The position numbers and the translations under genes are program-made. From contig NZ_JAHPZX010000001.1 of NCBI RefSeq assembly GCF_021325795.1, positions 1 to 64,000 on the forward strand: a stretch of 64,000 nucleotides of DNA, written 5' to 3'. Shown here piece by piece: positions 8,645 to 16,859 of this stretch; within the stretch, counting starts at the first letter, position 1; every line of letters begins with the position of its first letter. The notes under the pieces were generated by a model that was not told where the DNA came from, ran no database searches, and saw only the letters and a program-made list of their open reading frames with translations. This stretch comes from Bordetella sp. LUAb4. Its GTDB lineage: Bacteria > Pseudomonadota > Gammaproteobacteria > Burkholderiales > Burkholderiaceae_B.

Positions 8645-9355
8645 TCACTCGTGCTTACCCAGGAACAGATCCCCCGCGCGCGGATCGCGCAGCAGCGCTG
8701 CCGCCTCTCCCGCCATCGCCACCACACCTTGATCGATGATGTAGCCGCGCTGGCTTACCGCCAGGGACTGGCGCGCGCGTTGTTCCACCATCAGCACCGT
8801 GGTACCGCCGGCAGGCAGCCCGCGTACGTAATCGAAAATCTCGTCCACCCGCGCCGGTGACAACGCCGCGGTGGGTTCGTCAAGCAACAGGATGTCCGGC
8901 TCGCGCATCAAGGCCCGCGCGAACGCCAACTGCTGGCGTTCGCCGCCAGACAAGGTCCCCGCCGCGCGGCGCCGATGGCGCGCCAGCGCCGGGAACATCT
9001 GGTACATGGCATCGGCCCGCTGGCGCTGCCGCTTCACGCCCTGCACCACCAGCAGATTCTCATGCACCGACAGCGACGCGAAGACGTTCGCCACCTGCGG
9101 CACATAGCCGATGCCGCGATCCAGCCGTGATTCGACACTGGCGCGAGCTACGTCTTCACCCCGCAGCAGCAACCGTCCCGACGTACGCGGCAGCAAGCCC
9201 ATCACCGCCTTGATGATGGTCGATTTTCCCGCGCCGTTGGTGCCGGCGATGGTGACGATCTCGCCCGCGCGCACCTCCAGCGAGATGCCCTTGAGAATGT
9301 CGGCATCACCATAGCCGCCGCGCACATCGTCCAACTGCAGCACCGTTGCATTCAT
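8645..9355 (-). CDS. livF: Branched-chain amino acid ABC transporter ATPase LivF-type
   Basis: The 236-residue ATPase has Walker A GTNGAGKS, the Q-loop in GYVPQVANVFASL, signature LSGGERQQLAFARALM and Walker B ILLLDEPTAALSP. The VPQ...NVF pattern and short length are typical of LivF rather than LivG. The ATG at 9355 is chosen; the frame extends to 9385 without need. It is the last gene of the livKHMGF operon, 46 bases after livG. The transported substrate is not fixed by sequence: HAAT-type systems carry branched-chain amino acids, amides, urea or aromatic acids. Confidence 0.88.
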   Translation of the reverse strand: MNATVLQLDDVRGGYGDADILKGISLEVRAGEIVTIAGTNGAGKSTIIKAVMGLLPRTSGRLLLRGEDVARASVESRLDRGIGYVPQVANVFASLSVHENLLVVQGVKRQRQRADAMYQMFPALARHRRRAAGTLSGGERQQLAFARALMREPDILLLDEPTAALSPARVDEIFDYVRGLPAGGTTVLMVEQRARQSLAVSQRGYIIDQGVVAMAGEAAALLRDPRAGDLFLGKHE

Positions 9356-9401
9356 GTCCGTACTTCCCCTCGCACCAGCCGCCATCCCATCGAAGCAACG
9401 C

Positions 9402-10181
9402 TCATGCTTGCACCTCTTCCGTCATCGCCCCCATATACGCCGCTCGCACGCGCGGATCGGCCAGTACCTCGTCGGGCCGGCCATGCGCCAGCAGGCGGCC
9501 GCTGTCCAGCACATACAGATCCTCGACCAGGCGATTCAAAGCCATCAGATTGTGCTCGATGATAAGAAATCCAATACCGCGCTCGGCATTGATCTCGCGG
9601 ATGCGCTGCGAGATCTCCTCGATCAGCACCGGATTCACGCCCGCATAAGGCTCGTCCAGCAGGATGAAACGGGGATCGGACATCAAGGCGCGGCCAAGCT
9701 CCAGCAATTTCTTCTGCCCACCCGACAGGCCACCCGCCGGTTTATCAGCTACCGCGCTCAGCCGTAGAAAGTCCAGCAGCTGCGCAGCCTTGTCGGCAAT
9801 CTCCGCCTCGGCGCGCCGCACGCGCGCGGGTGACAGGAACAGCCCCAGCAAGGACTCGCCTGGCTGCTCGCGTGGCCCCACCATGAGATTCTCGCGCACG
9901 GTCAAATGGCGGAACTCACGGGGAATCTGGAACGTGCGTCCCAAGCCTTGGCGCGCACGCGCCGCCGGACCCGCCGCGCGTAGCACGCTACCGTCGAAGC
10001 TGACGCTGCCCCGCGACGGCGGCAGCAGGCCGCTGAGCACCGCGAAGAACGTGCTCTTGCCCGCGCCATTGGGACCTATCATCCCGTGCAGGCCGCTCAA
10101 GCTCATGGACAACGTCACCTTGTCCAGGACCAGAAAGTCGCCGTAAGACAGCGAGACGTCCGTCGTAGCCAGCTGGCTCAT
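9402..10181 (-). CDS. livG: Branched-chain amino acid ABC transporter ATPase LivG-type
   Basis: The 259-residue ATPase has Walker A GPNGAGKST, signature LSGGQKKLLELGRALM and Walker B FILLDEPYAGVNP. The start is ATG 10181, inside an ATGA overlap with the livM stop; a frame open to 10748 only runs antiparallel in another frame over livM and is not part of the protein. LivG and LivF form the ATPase pair that drives the LivHM permease in the inner membrane. The YAGVNP wording and the C-terminal YMGAMTEE extension fit LivG. Confidence 0.88.
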   Translation of the reverse strand: MSQLATTDVSLSYGDFLVLDKVTLSMSLSGLHGMIGPNGAGKSTFFAVLSGLLPPSRGSVSFDGSVLRAAGPAARARQGLGRTFQIPREFRHLTVRENLMVGPREQPGESLLGLFLSPARVRRAEAEIADKAAQLLDFLRLSAVADKPAGGLSGGQKKLLELGRALMSDPRFILLDEPYAGVNPVLIEEISQRIREINAERGIGFLIIEHNLMALNRLVEDLYVLDSGRLLAHGRPDEVLADPRVRAAYMGAMTEEVQA

Positions 10182-11068
10182 CGGGCCCCCCGCGCGCCGA
10201 ACAGGCCTTGCGGCCGCCAGCGCATGAACAGAATCAGGATCAGCCCCACCACACCCAGCTGCACGCTGCCCATGTCGGCATCGGAGATGCCGGGTATGAC
10301 CCCGCGCAGGAAACGCACGCCTTCCAGGAACACCACCAGCAGCACCGCGCCGACCACACTGCCCGACAAGCGCGCCACGCCGCCCATGATCACCGCCATC
10401 CAGATATAGAAGGTGAGCAGCGGCACGAACTGATCCGGCACGATATAGGTCATGTAGTGCGCGTAGAACGCGCCCGACAAGCCGGCAATGCCCGCGCCCA
10501 GCATCAACACCTGGGTCTTGAAGCGCGCCGGCTCCTTGCCCAGCACCCGCACCGCGATCTCGTCGTCGCGTATGGCTTGGATGGTACGGCCATAGGGACT
10601 GTGCGTGATCCGGCGCAGCACCGCCACGGTGACGATCAAGGCCAGCACCAGCAGGGCCAGCAGCAGTCCGGTGCTGAACCCGGTATCGCCCCAACTGGCG
10701 CCCAGCCGCGGCACGCCAGGAATGCCTTGCACGCCATTGGTCAGCCATTGCTCCTGTACCAATACCAAGCGCACCACTTCGGAAAACCCCAGGGTGACGA
10801 TGGCCAGGTAGTCGTCACGCAGCCGCAGCGCCACGCGCCCCAACGGCCAGGCCAGCAAGGCCGCCAAAGCCACCGCCGCGGGGAAAGACGCCAGCGGCGA
10901 CCATCCCGCCTTCAGCGTCAGCAACGCCGACGCATAAGCACCCACGCCGAAAAAGCCGGCCAGGCCGAAATTGATCAGGCCGGTGAATCCGTATTGCAGG
11001 TCCAGTGCCAGCGCCAACAGCATGTAGATGCCCATGACCACGAGGATGGTCAACAGATAAGCCGTCAT
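10178..11068 (-). CDS. livM: Branched-chain amino acid ABC transporter permease LivM-type
   Basis: This 296-residue integral membrane protein starts MTAYLLTILVVMGIYMLLALALDLQYG and carries the conserved GFTGLINFGLAGFFGVGAYASALL and LRDDYLAIVTLGFSEVVRLV segments of LivM permeases. An EAA-like cytoplasmic loop is near GRTIQAIRDDEIA. The ATG at 11068 overlaps the livH stop as ATGA, and its own stop overlaps the livG start the same way, so the three genes are translationally coupled. The C-terminal WRPQGLFG ends are shared with LivH, as usual. Confidence 0.87.
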   Translation of the reverse strand: MTAYLLTILVVMGIYMLLALALDLQYGFTGLINFGLAGFFGVGAYASALLTLKAGWSPLASFPAAVALAALLAWPLGRVALRLRDDYLAIVTLGFSEVVRLVLVQEQWLTNGVQGIPGVPRLGASWGDTGFSTGLLLALLVLALIVTVAVLRRITHSPYGRTIQAIRDDEIAVRVLGKEPARFKTQVLMLGAGIAGLSGAFYAHYMTYIVPDQFVPLLTFYIWMAVIMGGVARLSGSVVGAVLLVVFLEGVRFLRGVIPGISDADMGSVQLGVVGLILILFMRWRPQGLFGARGAR

Positions 11069-11940
11069 CAGCGCACCCCTTGTGGACGATTGAACAGGCC
11101 CTGCGGACGCCACAGCAACACCAGCATCATGAACACATAGCCCAGCGCGATCTTGTAGACGAAGCCCACATACGGCGTGGACAGTTCCTGCAGAACGCCC
11201 AGTAGCAAAGCGCCCGCCACCGCGCCGACAGGATTGCCCAGCCCGCCCACCACCGCCGCCGCGAATGCCGGCAGCAGCATGTTCCATCCCGCGTCCGGAT
11301 ACACGACGGTACGCATGCCCACCACCGTGCCGGCGATGCCGCAAACCAGGCCGGCGATGGTCCACATGGCCAGCATGGCTCGTTCGCGCCGAATGCCGCT
11401 GACGCGAGCCAGGTCGGGATCATCCGCGATGGCGCGCAGCGATCGGCCCAGCGGCGTGGCGTAGAGCATGCCGAAAACCAGCGCCAGGGTCAGCAGGGTC
11501 AGCCCGGCCAGGTTCAAATCCGCCGGCGCAAGCGAGATATCGCCGAAGCGCCAGGCCCGTTCCAGCGGCAGCTCGAAGGGCTTCGGGTCGTGCCCGAACA
11601 CCACACCCAGAAGGGCACGGATGACGAACCCCACGCCTATCGAAGTCAGCAGCAAGGTAATCACCGAGCGGCGAATGACCGGACGGAAAGCCAGCAGATA
11701 AGCCAGCACCGACGCTGCCGCGCCACCCAGCGCACCGGCCAGGCCGGCGGCCAGCACCGACCCGCTCAGGTGATGCGCGGCCAGGCCCGCATAGCCGCCG
11801 ACCGCGACAAAGTCGCCGGTGGCGGCATTGGGGAAGCGCGCCAGGCCGAATACCAGCGTCAGGGCCAGCGCCGGCAGCGCGATGATCAGCCCTTCGACCA
11901 GTCCATTGATGACCAGATTGATGTAGTCGGCGTAGTTCAC
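11068..11940 (-). CDS. livH: Branched-chain amino acid ABC transporter permease LivH-type
   Basis: The 290-residue permease has the LivH-type N terminus NYADYINLVINGLVEGLIIALPALAL, multiple hydrophobic helices and a GRSLRAIADDPDLARVSGI cytoplasmic loop. The chosen start is GTG at 11940, 16 bases after the livK stop. An upstream in-frame extension to 12030 lies wholly within livK and looks non-coding. It pairs with LivM to form the transmembrane channel. Confidence 0.85.
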   Translation of the reverse strand: MNYADYINLVINGLVEGLIIALPALALTLVFGLARFPNAATGDFVAVGGYAGLAAHHLSGSVLAAGLAGALGGAAASVLAYLLAFRPVIRRSVITLLLTSIGVGFVIRALLGVVFGHDPKPFELPLERAWRFGDISLAPADLNLAGLTLLTLALVFGMLYATPLGRSLRAIADDPDLARVSGIRRERAMLAMWTIAGLVCGIAGTVVGMRTVVYPDAGWNMLLPAFAAAVVGGLGNPVGAVAGALLLGVLQELSTPYVGFVYKIALGYVFMMLVLLWRPQGLFNRPQGVR

Positions 11941-11956
11941 GCGTGCATCCGGCCGG

Positions 11957-13171
11957 TCAGAGCTTGACCACGTACTTGCGGACCAGTTTGCCGTTCTCCG
12001 CGAAGGACGCCGCGAAATCCGGCGTGACATCGTTGAACTCGTCGAAGTTCAGCGCGCTGGACGCGCCGACATAGGTCACGCGCTTGCCCGCTTCCAGCAG
12101 CTTCTTGCCGTCGGCGTAGGTGTAGACCACCTCGCCTCCTTTATTGCCCAGCTCGTGCATCTTGGCGGCCAGCTCCGGGCCGGTGGCCTTGGGTCCCAGG
12201 GCCTGCACCGCCAGCGCCAGGACGATGGCCTGGTCATAGGCCATGGGCGCATACACATTACCCGCCACGTCCACGCCCTGCTTGCCGAGCGCCGCGGCGA
12301 CGTGCTTGTAATTGGGGGCATCTTCGTTGCTGACGGACTCGACCGAGATGATGCCGTCGGTGACCTTGGGCCCCAGGGCCTTGAGCAGGTCGCTATTGGC
12401 CGCCCAGCCGGGAATGATCCAGTGCGTATCCACGCCGGTCTGGTACCACTCGCGCAGGATGATGGTGGTGTCGGCCAGATATGAGCCGGTCACGATCACG
12501 TCCGGTTTCACGCGCAGCACCGATTGCAGTTCGGATCGGTAGGACGGGCGGTTCGGTTCATACACCACGCTGGCCGCGACGCTGTGGCCCATGCTTTTCC
12601 AGGCCTGCGCGAAGCCCTCGGTGTTGCCGACGCCGGAGGCGTTGTTGAAGGCCATGGTGGCCGCGTTCTTGTAGCCTTCGCGTTTGGCAATCTGGGCGAA
12701 AGCCTGGCCGAAGCGGCCATTGGTGGCCTGGAAACGGAAGCCCAGCTTCTTGGCGTTGACGGGGGCGCCGCTGAGCGCGGGCGCGCCGGACGCATGCATC
12801 AACGGAATATTGGCATCGTTGGTCAGCGGGATGACCGCCAGCGACTCGCCCGAACTCCAGCAGCCGAGGATGGCGTGCACCTTGTCGACTTCTATCATCT
12901 TCTTGGCGCCCAGCACGGCGGCTTGCGGCGACGTCTGGCTGTCCTCGACGGCGCCGCGGAACTTGGCGCCCTGGGCGCCGCCCGCGGCGTTGATTTCCTC
13001 GATGGCCAGTTGCACGCCCTTGACCATGCCCGGACCGTAAGGCGCGCCCGCGCCGGTGACCGGGCTGAGTATGCCCACCACATAATCGGAAGACTGCGCC
13101 AGGACCGGCGTCTGCAGGCAGGCGGCGACGGCGGCGACCAAGGTCGCGGCGATGAAAGGACGGCGGTTCAT
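11957..13171 (-). CDS. livK: Periplasmic binding protein LivK-type
   Basis: The 404-residue protein has a signal peptide (MNRRPFIAATLVAAVAACLQTPVLAQ) followed by a Peripla_BP_6 fold: VGILSPVTGAGAPYGPGMVKGVQLAIEEINAAGG is the typical first strand and helix. The ATG at 13171 starts exactly before the signal peptide; a longer frame adds an unrelated leader. It is the first gene of the operon and provides substrate capture. The ligand class cannot be told from sequence alone. Transcription probably starts in the gap shared with the divergent GntR gene. Confidence 0.87.
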   Translation of the reverse strand: MNRRPFIAATLVAAVAACLQTPVLAQSSDYVVGILSPVTGAGAPYGPGMVKGVQLAIEEINAAGGAQGAKFRGAVEDSQTSPQAAVLGAKKMIEVDKVHAILGCWSSGESLAVIPLTNDANIPLMHASGAPALSGAPVNAKKLGFRFQATNGRFGQAFAQIAKREGYKNAATMAFNNASGVGNTEGFAQAWKSMGHSVAASVVYEPNRPSYRSELQSVLRVKPDVIVTGSYLADTTIILREWYQTGVDTHWIIPGWAANSDLLKALGPKVTDGIISVESVSNEDAPNYKHVAAALGKQGVDVAGNVYAPMAYDQAIVLALAVQALGPKATGPELAAKMHELGNKGGEVVYTYADGKKLLEAGKRVTYVGASSALNFDEFNDVTPDFAASFAENGKLVRKYVVKL

Positions 13172-13247
13172 AGGAAGTTCTCGCTGAAGACTCGATGGGA
13201 CCGCGCGACTGACGGCGCGCCGGCAGGGGAAATCAAATGCGCAAATA

Positions 13248-13270
13248 ATTGGATCCAATATCCTGGATAT
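13248..13270. promoter_or_regulatory. Twin palindromes, likely GntR operator
   Basis: Between livK and the divergent GntR gene lie ATTGGATCCAAT (13248-13259), a perfect 12-bp palindrome, and ATATCCTGGATAT (13258-13270), 6-bp arms around one base. They share the GGAT core and overlap by two bases. Position and symmetry suggest the binding sites through which the neighbouring FCD-type GntR regulator controls both transcripts. Confidence 0.5.
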
Positions 13271-13339
13271 GCGAAGATGCTAAGCTTCCGTCCTGATGAT
13301 GGTCAAGCTCAAGATACCTAGGGTTTTCGAGAAACAAGC

Positions 13340-14044
13340 ATGAACTCCCCCGCCCGCTCCGTGCCTGGTGGCGACCGCAAGCTGGTGCGCCGCACCACCG
13401 TCGACCTGGTGCTCGACGAACTGCGGCAGCAGGTCCTGTCCGGCCGTCTGCGTCCGGGCGAGCCCCTGCGCCAGGAAGCCCTGGCCGACGAATTGGGGGT
13501 AAGCCGCATTCCTGTGCGCGAAGCCATCCGCCGCCTGGAAGCGGAAGGACTGGTTTCCATCCACGCCCATCGCGGGGCGTACGTCATTCCCCTGTCCACC
13601 AGTGAAGTGGTGCAGACTTTCGAGTTGCGCATGCAGGTGGAGCCCTGGTTGTTCGCCACGGCCATCGAGGCCCGCGGCACAGGCCGCTTCGAGGAAGCAC
13701 GCGCCGCCCTGGCCGGCATGCTGCACGCCGACGCCGCCAGTTGGGGCGAGGTGAACTGGCAGTTGCACGAGATCCTGTACCGGCCGGCCGAGCGCGAGCT
13801 GGCCATGAATATGCTCAAGCAGTTGCACGACCGCGGCGACCGTTACCTGCGCTTCCAGGTGGTCAACGTCCCCTTGCGCCAACAGGCGCATGCCGAGCAT
13901 CTGGCCCTGATCGAATACGCGGAGCAGGGCCGGGTTGAAGACGCCATACGGGCCCTGCGCGAGCACATCCGTGTGGCCCTGGAACAAGTCTTGCACGTCG
14001 TCGCCGACCTGACGCAGAACGATCCGGCATCCACGCCGGGTTGA
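13340..14044 (+). CDS. GntR family regulator, FCD subfamily
   Basis: The 234-residue regulator has a winged helix-turn-helix at about 20-85 (RQEALADELGVSRIPVREAIRRLEAEG) and a C-terminal FCD ligand domain. The candidate metal/ligand residues include the VNWQLHEILY helix and the late HAEHLALIEYAEQG helix with conserved His. FCD regulators are usually repressors released by a carboxylate or amino acid. The gene is divergent from livKHMGF with two palindromes between, so it most likely controls that transporter and itself. Confidence 0.85.
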   Translation: MNSPARSVPGGDRKLVRRTTVDLVLDELRQQVLSGRLRPGEPLRQEALADELGVSRIPVREAIRRLEAEGLVSIHAHRGAYVIPLSTSEVVQTFELRMQVEPWLFATAIEARGTGRFEEARAALAGMLHADAASWGEVNWQLHEILYRPAERELAMNMLKQLHDRGDRYLRFQVVNVPLRQQAHAEHLALIEYAEQGRVEDAIRALREHIRVALEQVLHVVADLTQNDPASTPG

Positions 14045-14075
14045 CCGCTGGCGTCATTGACGCACGGAGGCAAGC

Positions 14076-14300
14076 ATGGCTGAGCATTTCAAGGTTGGCG
14101 ACCATGTCCACTGGAATTCGGAGGCGGGGTGGATCAGCGGCGCCGTCACGGCCGTTCATCATCGTGACTTCGAATTCCTGGGCCACCAGCGGCGCGCCAG
14201 CGCGGATGACCCCCAGTACGAGGTGAAGAGCGCCAAGACGGGACATCTGGCGGCGCACAAGGGATCCGCGCTGCACCATCGCGCACCTGGTAAAAGTTAG
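14076..14300 (+). CDS. DUF2945 (HVA1/Tudor-like) small protein
   Basis: This 74-residue protein (KVGDHVHWNSEAGWISGAV ... YEVKSAKTGHLAAHKGSAL) matches the small DUF2945 family, also called hypervirulence-associated with a Tudor-like barrel. The function is unknown. The start is supported by CGGAGGC seven bases before the ATG. It stands alone downstream of the GntR gene. Confidence 0.7.
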   Translation: MAEHFKVGDHVHWNSEAGWISGAVTAVHHRDFEFLGHQRRASADDPQYEVKSAKTGHLAAHKGSALHHRAPGKS

Positions 14301-14417
14301 ACTGGCTCCGGATATGGGGCGGCGGGGTCGGCATCGGCGAATAAATTTTCACCGGCCATGGAATAAATCCGCCCGCCCCCGTGTTCACTGCTATGCAACC
14401 CACCCTCAGGAGGTCAC

Positions 14418-14789
14418 ATGGTTCGCACTCTCTCGTTTTCCGCACTCGGCCTGGCCGCGCTGCTCGCCGCTGGCACCGCCTTTGCCGCTCCGCCCGCCAA
14501 AACCGCCAACGGCGTGCTGGTAGGTGACAAAGGCATGACGCTTTACACCTTCGACAAGGACAGCAACGGCAAGAGCGCCTGCAATGGCGGCTGCGCCACC
14601 AACTGGCCTCCTTTCATGGCGCCCGCCAGCGCCAAGGCCGAAGGCGACTGGACCGTGATCACGCGCGATGACGGCTCCAAGCAATGGGCCGTCAAGGGCA
14701 AGCCGCTGTACTACTGGACCAAGGACAAGGCTGCCGGCGACAAGACCGGCGACGGCTTCAACAACGTCTGGCACGCCGCCAAGCCGTGA
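14418..14789 (+). CDS. Secreted-repeat protein (PF03640 type)
   Basis: The 123-residue protein has a signal peptide (MVRTLSFSALGLAALLAAGTAFA) and a pair of the short secreted repeats: GVLVGDKGMTLYTFDKD with the CNGGCATNWPP motif, then QWAVKGKPLYYWTKDK. These periplasmic or secreted proteins have no settled biochemical role. AGGAGGT lies just upstream of the ATG, predicting strong translation. Its stop overlaps the GTG start of an ECF sigma gene (GTGA), tying it to the sigma/anti-sigma pair. Confidence 0.8.
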   Translation: MVRTLSFSALGLAALLAAGTAFAAPPAKTANGVLVGDKGMTLYTFDKDSNGKSACNGGCATNWPPFMAPASAKAEGDWTVITRDDGSKQWAVKGKPLYYWTKDKAAGDKTGDGFNNVWHAAKP

Positions 14790-15316
14790 TCGATGGCGCG
14801 GCCAAGGATGTGGCCCAGATCCTGGGCCACATTCCGGCTCTGCGCCGTTATGCCCGCCTGCTGGCGGGCGACGCGGCCGCCGCCGACGACCTGGTGCAGG
14901 ACACGCTGGAGCGTGCCTGCGCCAAATGGTCCATGTGGCGGCCGGGTACCGATCTGCGTGCGTGGTTGATGACCTTGATGCACAACATTTTCCTCAACCG
15001 CGTGCGCGACTGGCGTCACGACGATGGCCATGCGGCGCTGGAGGATGCTCCCGAACCGGCCCACGAACCCATGGCGCATGCGCCGGAAATGCTGGATCTG
15101 CATAGGGCGCTCGATCGCCTGACGCCTGCGCTGCGGTCCGCGCTGTTACTGGTCACGGTGGAGGAATACACCTACGCCGAGGCCGCTGAAATTCTGCAAG
15201 TACCGATCGGCACCATCATGTCGCGGCTGCACCGCGCGCGCGAAACAGTGCGCGTATTGATGGAAGGGCCGACCGATGCGCAAAGAACCCACCCTCTGCA
15301 CCTGGTGAAGCGATGA
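14786..15316 (+). CDS. ECF RNA polymerase sigma factor
   Basis: The 176-residue protein has sigma region 2 (DDLVQDTLERACAKW, then DLRAWLMTLMHNIFLN) and region 4 with a helix-turn-helix (YTYAEAAEILQVPIGTIMSRLHRAR). The start chosen is GTG 14786, overlapping the stop of the secreted-repeat gene; the longer frame to 14684 lies inside that gene. Its stop overlaps the anti-sigma start. ECF sigmas of this kind direct a small envelope-stress or metal-stress regulon; the stimulus is not visible. Confidence 0.85.
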   Translation: MIDGAAKDVAQILGHIPALRRYARLLAGDAAAADDLVQDTLERACAKWSMWRPGTDLRAWLMTLMHNIFLNRVRDWRHDDGHAALEDAPEPAHEPMAHAPEMLDLHRALDRLTPALRSALLLVTVEEYTYAEAAEILQVPIGTIMSRLHRARETVRVLMEGPTDAQRTHPLHLVKR

Positions 15317-16122
15317 TGGAAAAGGACGCCGCGGTCACTGACGACGACCTGCTCGCCTTTGTCGATGGACAACTGGACGCCGAACGCGTGCCGGCGGTAT
15401 TGCGCCACCTGCAAGCGCATCCCGACGCCGCGGTGCTGGCGGCGTCATGGCAGGCGCAAAGGTTGCAGATGCGCCGCCTGTATCGAGAGACTGAACCCGG
15501 GCCGGTTCCGGCGGCGCTGGCGGCCGTCGTGCAGCGCCGTGTCCGCCGCGAGCGCTGGCGCCCTTGGGGCCAGGCCGTGGCCGCCGTGCTGCTGGTCGCC
15601 GCGGGCGCGGCGGGTGCCCGCTTGTGGCCGGCGGCAGGCCCTGCCCCGATGGACGGCACCGCCACCGCCGCGCCTCAATTCGTGCGCGACGCCGCCACCG
15701 CCTATGCCGTCTTTGCTCCCGAGGTGCGCCACGCGGTGGAAGTTCCCGCGCAGGAAGAAGCCCACCTGGTGCAATGGCTCAGCCGCCGCCTGGGCCGTCC
15801 GCTGACCGCACCTGTCCTGCAAGCGCAAGGTTATCGCCTGCTCGGCGGCCGGCTGCTGACCGGCGATGGCGACGACGCCACCGCGCCACGCGCGCAATTC
15901 ATGTATGAAGACGCCCAGGGCCGGCGCGTGACCTTGTACGTGGCGGTCTTCCCGCCGCAATCGCAACCGCGCGAAACCGCCTTTCGGTCGATGCGCAATG
16001 GTGCCGCGGAGTCGTTCTACTGGATCGAGAACGGTTATGGCTACGCGCTCAGCGCCGCCCTTTCCTCGTCCGAGGTACAGGCACTGGCGAGGGTGATCTA
16101 CGACCAGCTCTACCCGCGCTGA
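15313..16122 (+). CDS. Transmembrane anti-sigma factor
   Basis: The 269-residue protein begins with a cytoplasmic helical region DDDLLAFVDGQLDAERV (10-26), has one membrane helix at about 86-106 and a periplasmic C-terminal domain. It lacks the HxxxCxxC zinc motif of classical ZAS anti-sigmas, so it is of the zinc-free type that shares the DDxLLAFVDGxLD opening. ATG overlap with the sigma stop shows tight coupling. It should sequester the ECF factor at the inner membrane. Confidence 0.78.
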   Translation: MMEKDAAVTDDDLLAFVDGQLDAERVPAVLRHLQAHPDAAVLAASWQAQRLQMRRLYRETEPGPVPAALAAVVQRRVRRERWRPWGQAVAAVLLVAAGAAGARLWPAAGPAPMDGTATAAPQFVRDAATAYAVFAPEVRHAVEVPAQEEAHLVQWLSRRLGRPLTAPVLQAQGYRLLGGRLLTGDGDDATAPRAQFMYEDAQGRRVTLYVAVFPPQSQPRETAFRSMRNGAAESFYWIENGYGYALSAALSSSEVQALARVIYDQLYPR

Positions 16123-16279
16123 ACGCAGGGGTGACGTTTCGGCCCGCAATTCTGGGAGCCACTTCGCGCGCGTTCCAGGAGCCAATGCAGAGTGCGCTGC
16201 AACAAGCCTCCTCGGCACGTGCTTGTTTGGTTAAGATGCCCGCTCGCCCCCACTTCCGGACATCGAGTCGAGGTCAAGC

Positions 16280-16738
16280 ATGACTGTCATCATCCGTCCC
16301 ATCGCCGCCGCCGACCGTGCGCGCTGGCAGGAATTGTTCGACGCCTATATGGTTTTCTACAAGCGCGAACCCAGCGACGAAGTCAATGAACGCGCGTGGA
16401 ACCGCATCATGGACCCGGCCTCGTCGGTCCATGCGATCGTCGCCGAGTCCAGCGAGAACGGCGTCAAGCAGGTCATCGGCATCGCCAACTACATCCTGCA
16501 CGACAACACCTGGACCGCGACGCAGGTGTGCTACCTGCAGGATCTTTTCGTCGACCCGACGATACGCGCGCAAGGCGTGGGGGAGCAGTTGATCGACTGG
16601 CTGGTGGCGAAGATGAAGTCGGAGAACTGGGCCCGTCTGTACTGGAACACCGCCGAGAACAATTACCGCGCGCGCGGGCTGTACGACAAATACACGCCCC
16701 ATAGCGGCTTCCTGCGCTACGTGATCAACAACGGTTGA
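16280..16738 (+). CDS. GNAT family N-acetyltransferase
   Basis: The 152-residue enzyme shows a GNAT core: IRPIAAADRARWQELFDAY at the N terminus, the acetyl-CoA pyrophosphate loop RAQGVGEQLIDWL after VCYLQDLFVDP, and a late YWNTAENNYRARGLYDK. GAGGT precedes the ATG. The substrate cannot be named; relatives acetylate small amines or protein N termini. It faces the T6SS block convergently. Confidence 0.82.
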   Translation: MTVIIRPIAAADRARWQELFDAYMVFYKREPSDEVNERAWNRIMDPASSVHAIVAESSENGVKQVIGIANYILHDNTWTATQVCYLQDLFVDPTIRAQGVGEQLIDWLVAKMKSENWARLYWNTAENNYRARGLYDKYTPHSGFLRYVINNG

Positions 16739-16803
16739 GCGATAACAGCTCCTGGCATCAACCAGGGCCCGACGGCGGATCGCTGGATCGACGGATCGCC
16801 ACG

Positions 16804-16848
16804 TTGCCGGCTGGCCCGCTGCCGGCAGGCCAATTGCCGGCTGGCCAG
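16804..16848. repeat. Three 15-bp imperfect repeats between convergent genes
   Basis: TTGCCGGCTGGCC (16804), CTGCCGGCAGGCC (16819) and TTGCCGGCTGGCC (16834) repeat with a 15-base period, each around a GCCGGC palindrome. They fill the gap between the convergent GNAT and DUF6708 genes. They could fold on either strand and act as a weak bidirectional terminator, but no T run is present. Confidence 0.5.
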
Positions 16849-16859
16849 TTGCCCCTTCC

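Noticed and set aside
10182-10748. N-terminal extension of the livG frame over livM
   Set aside because: The extension lies entirely inside livM in another frame; the ATG at 10181 in the ATGA overlap gives a normal LivG length.
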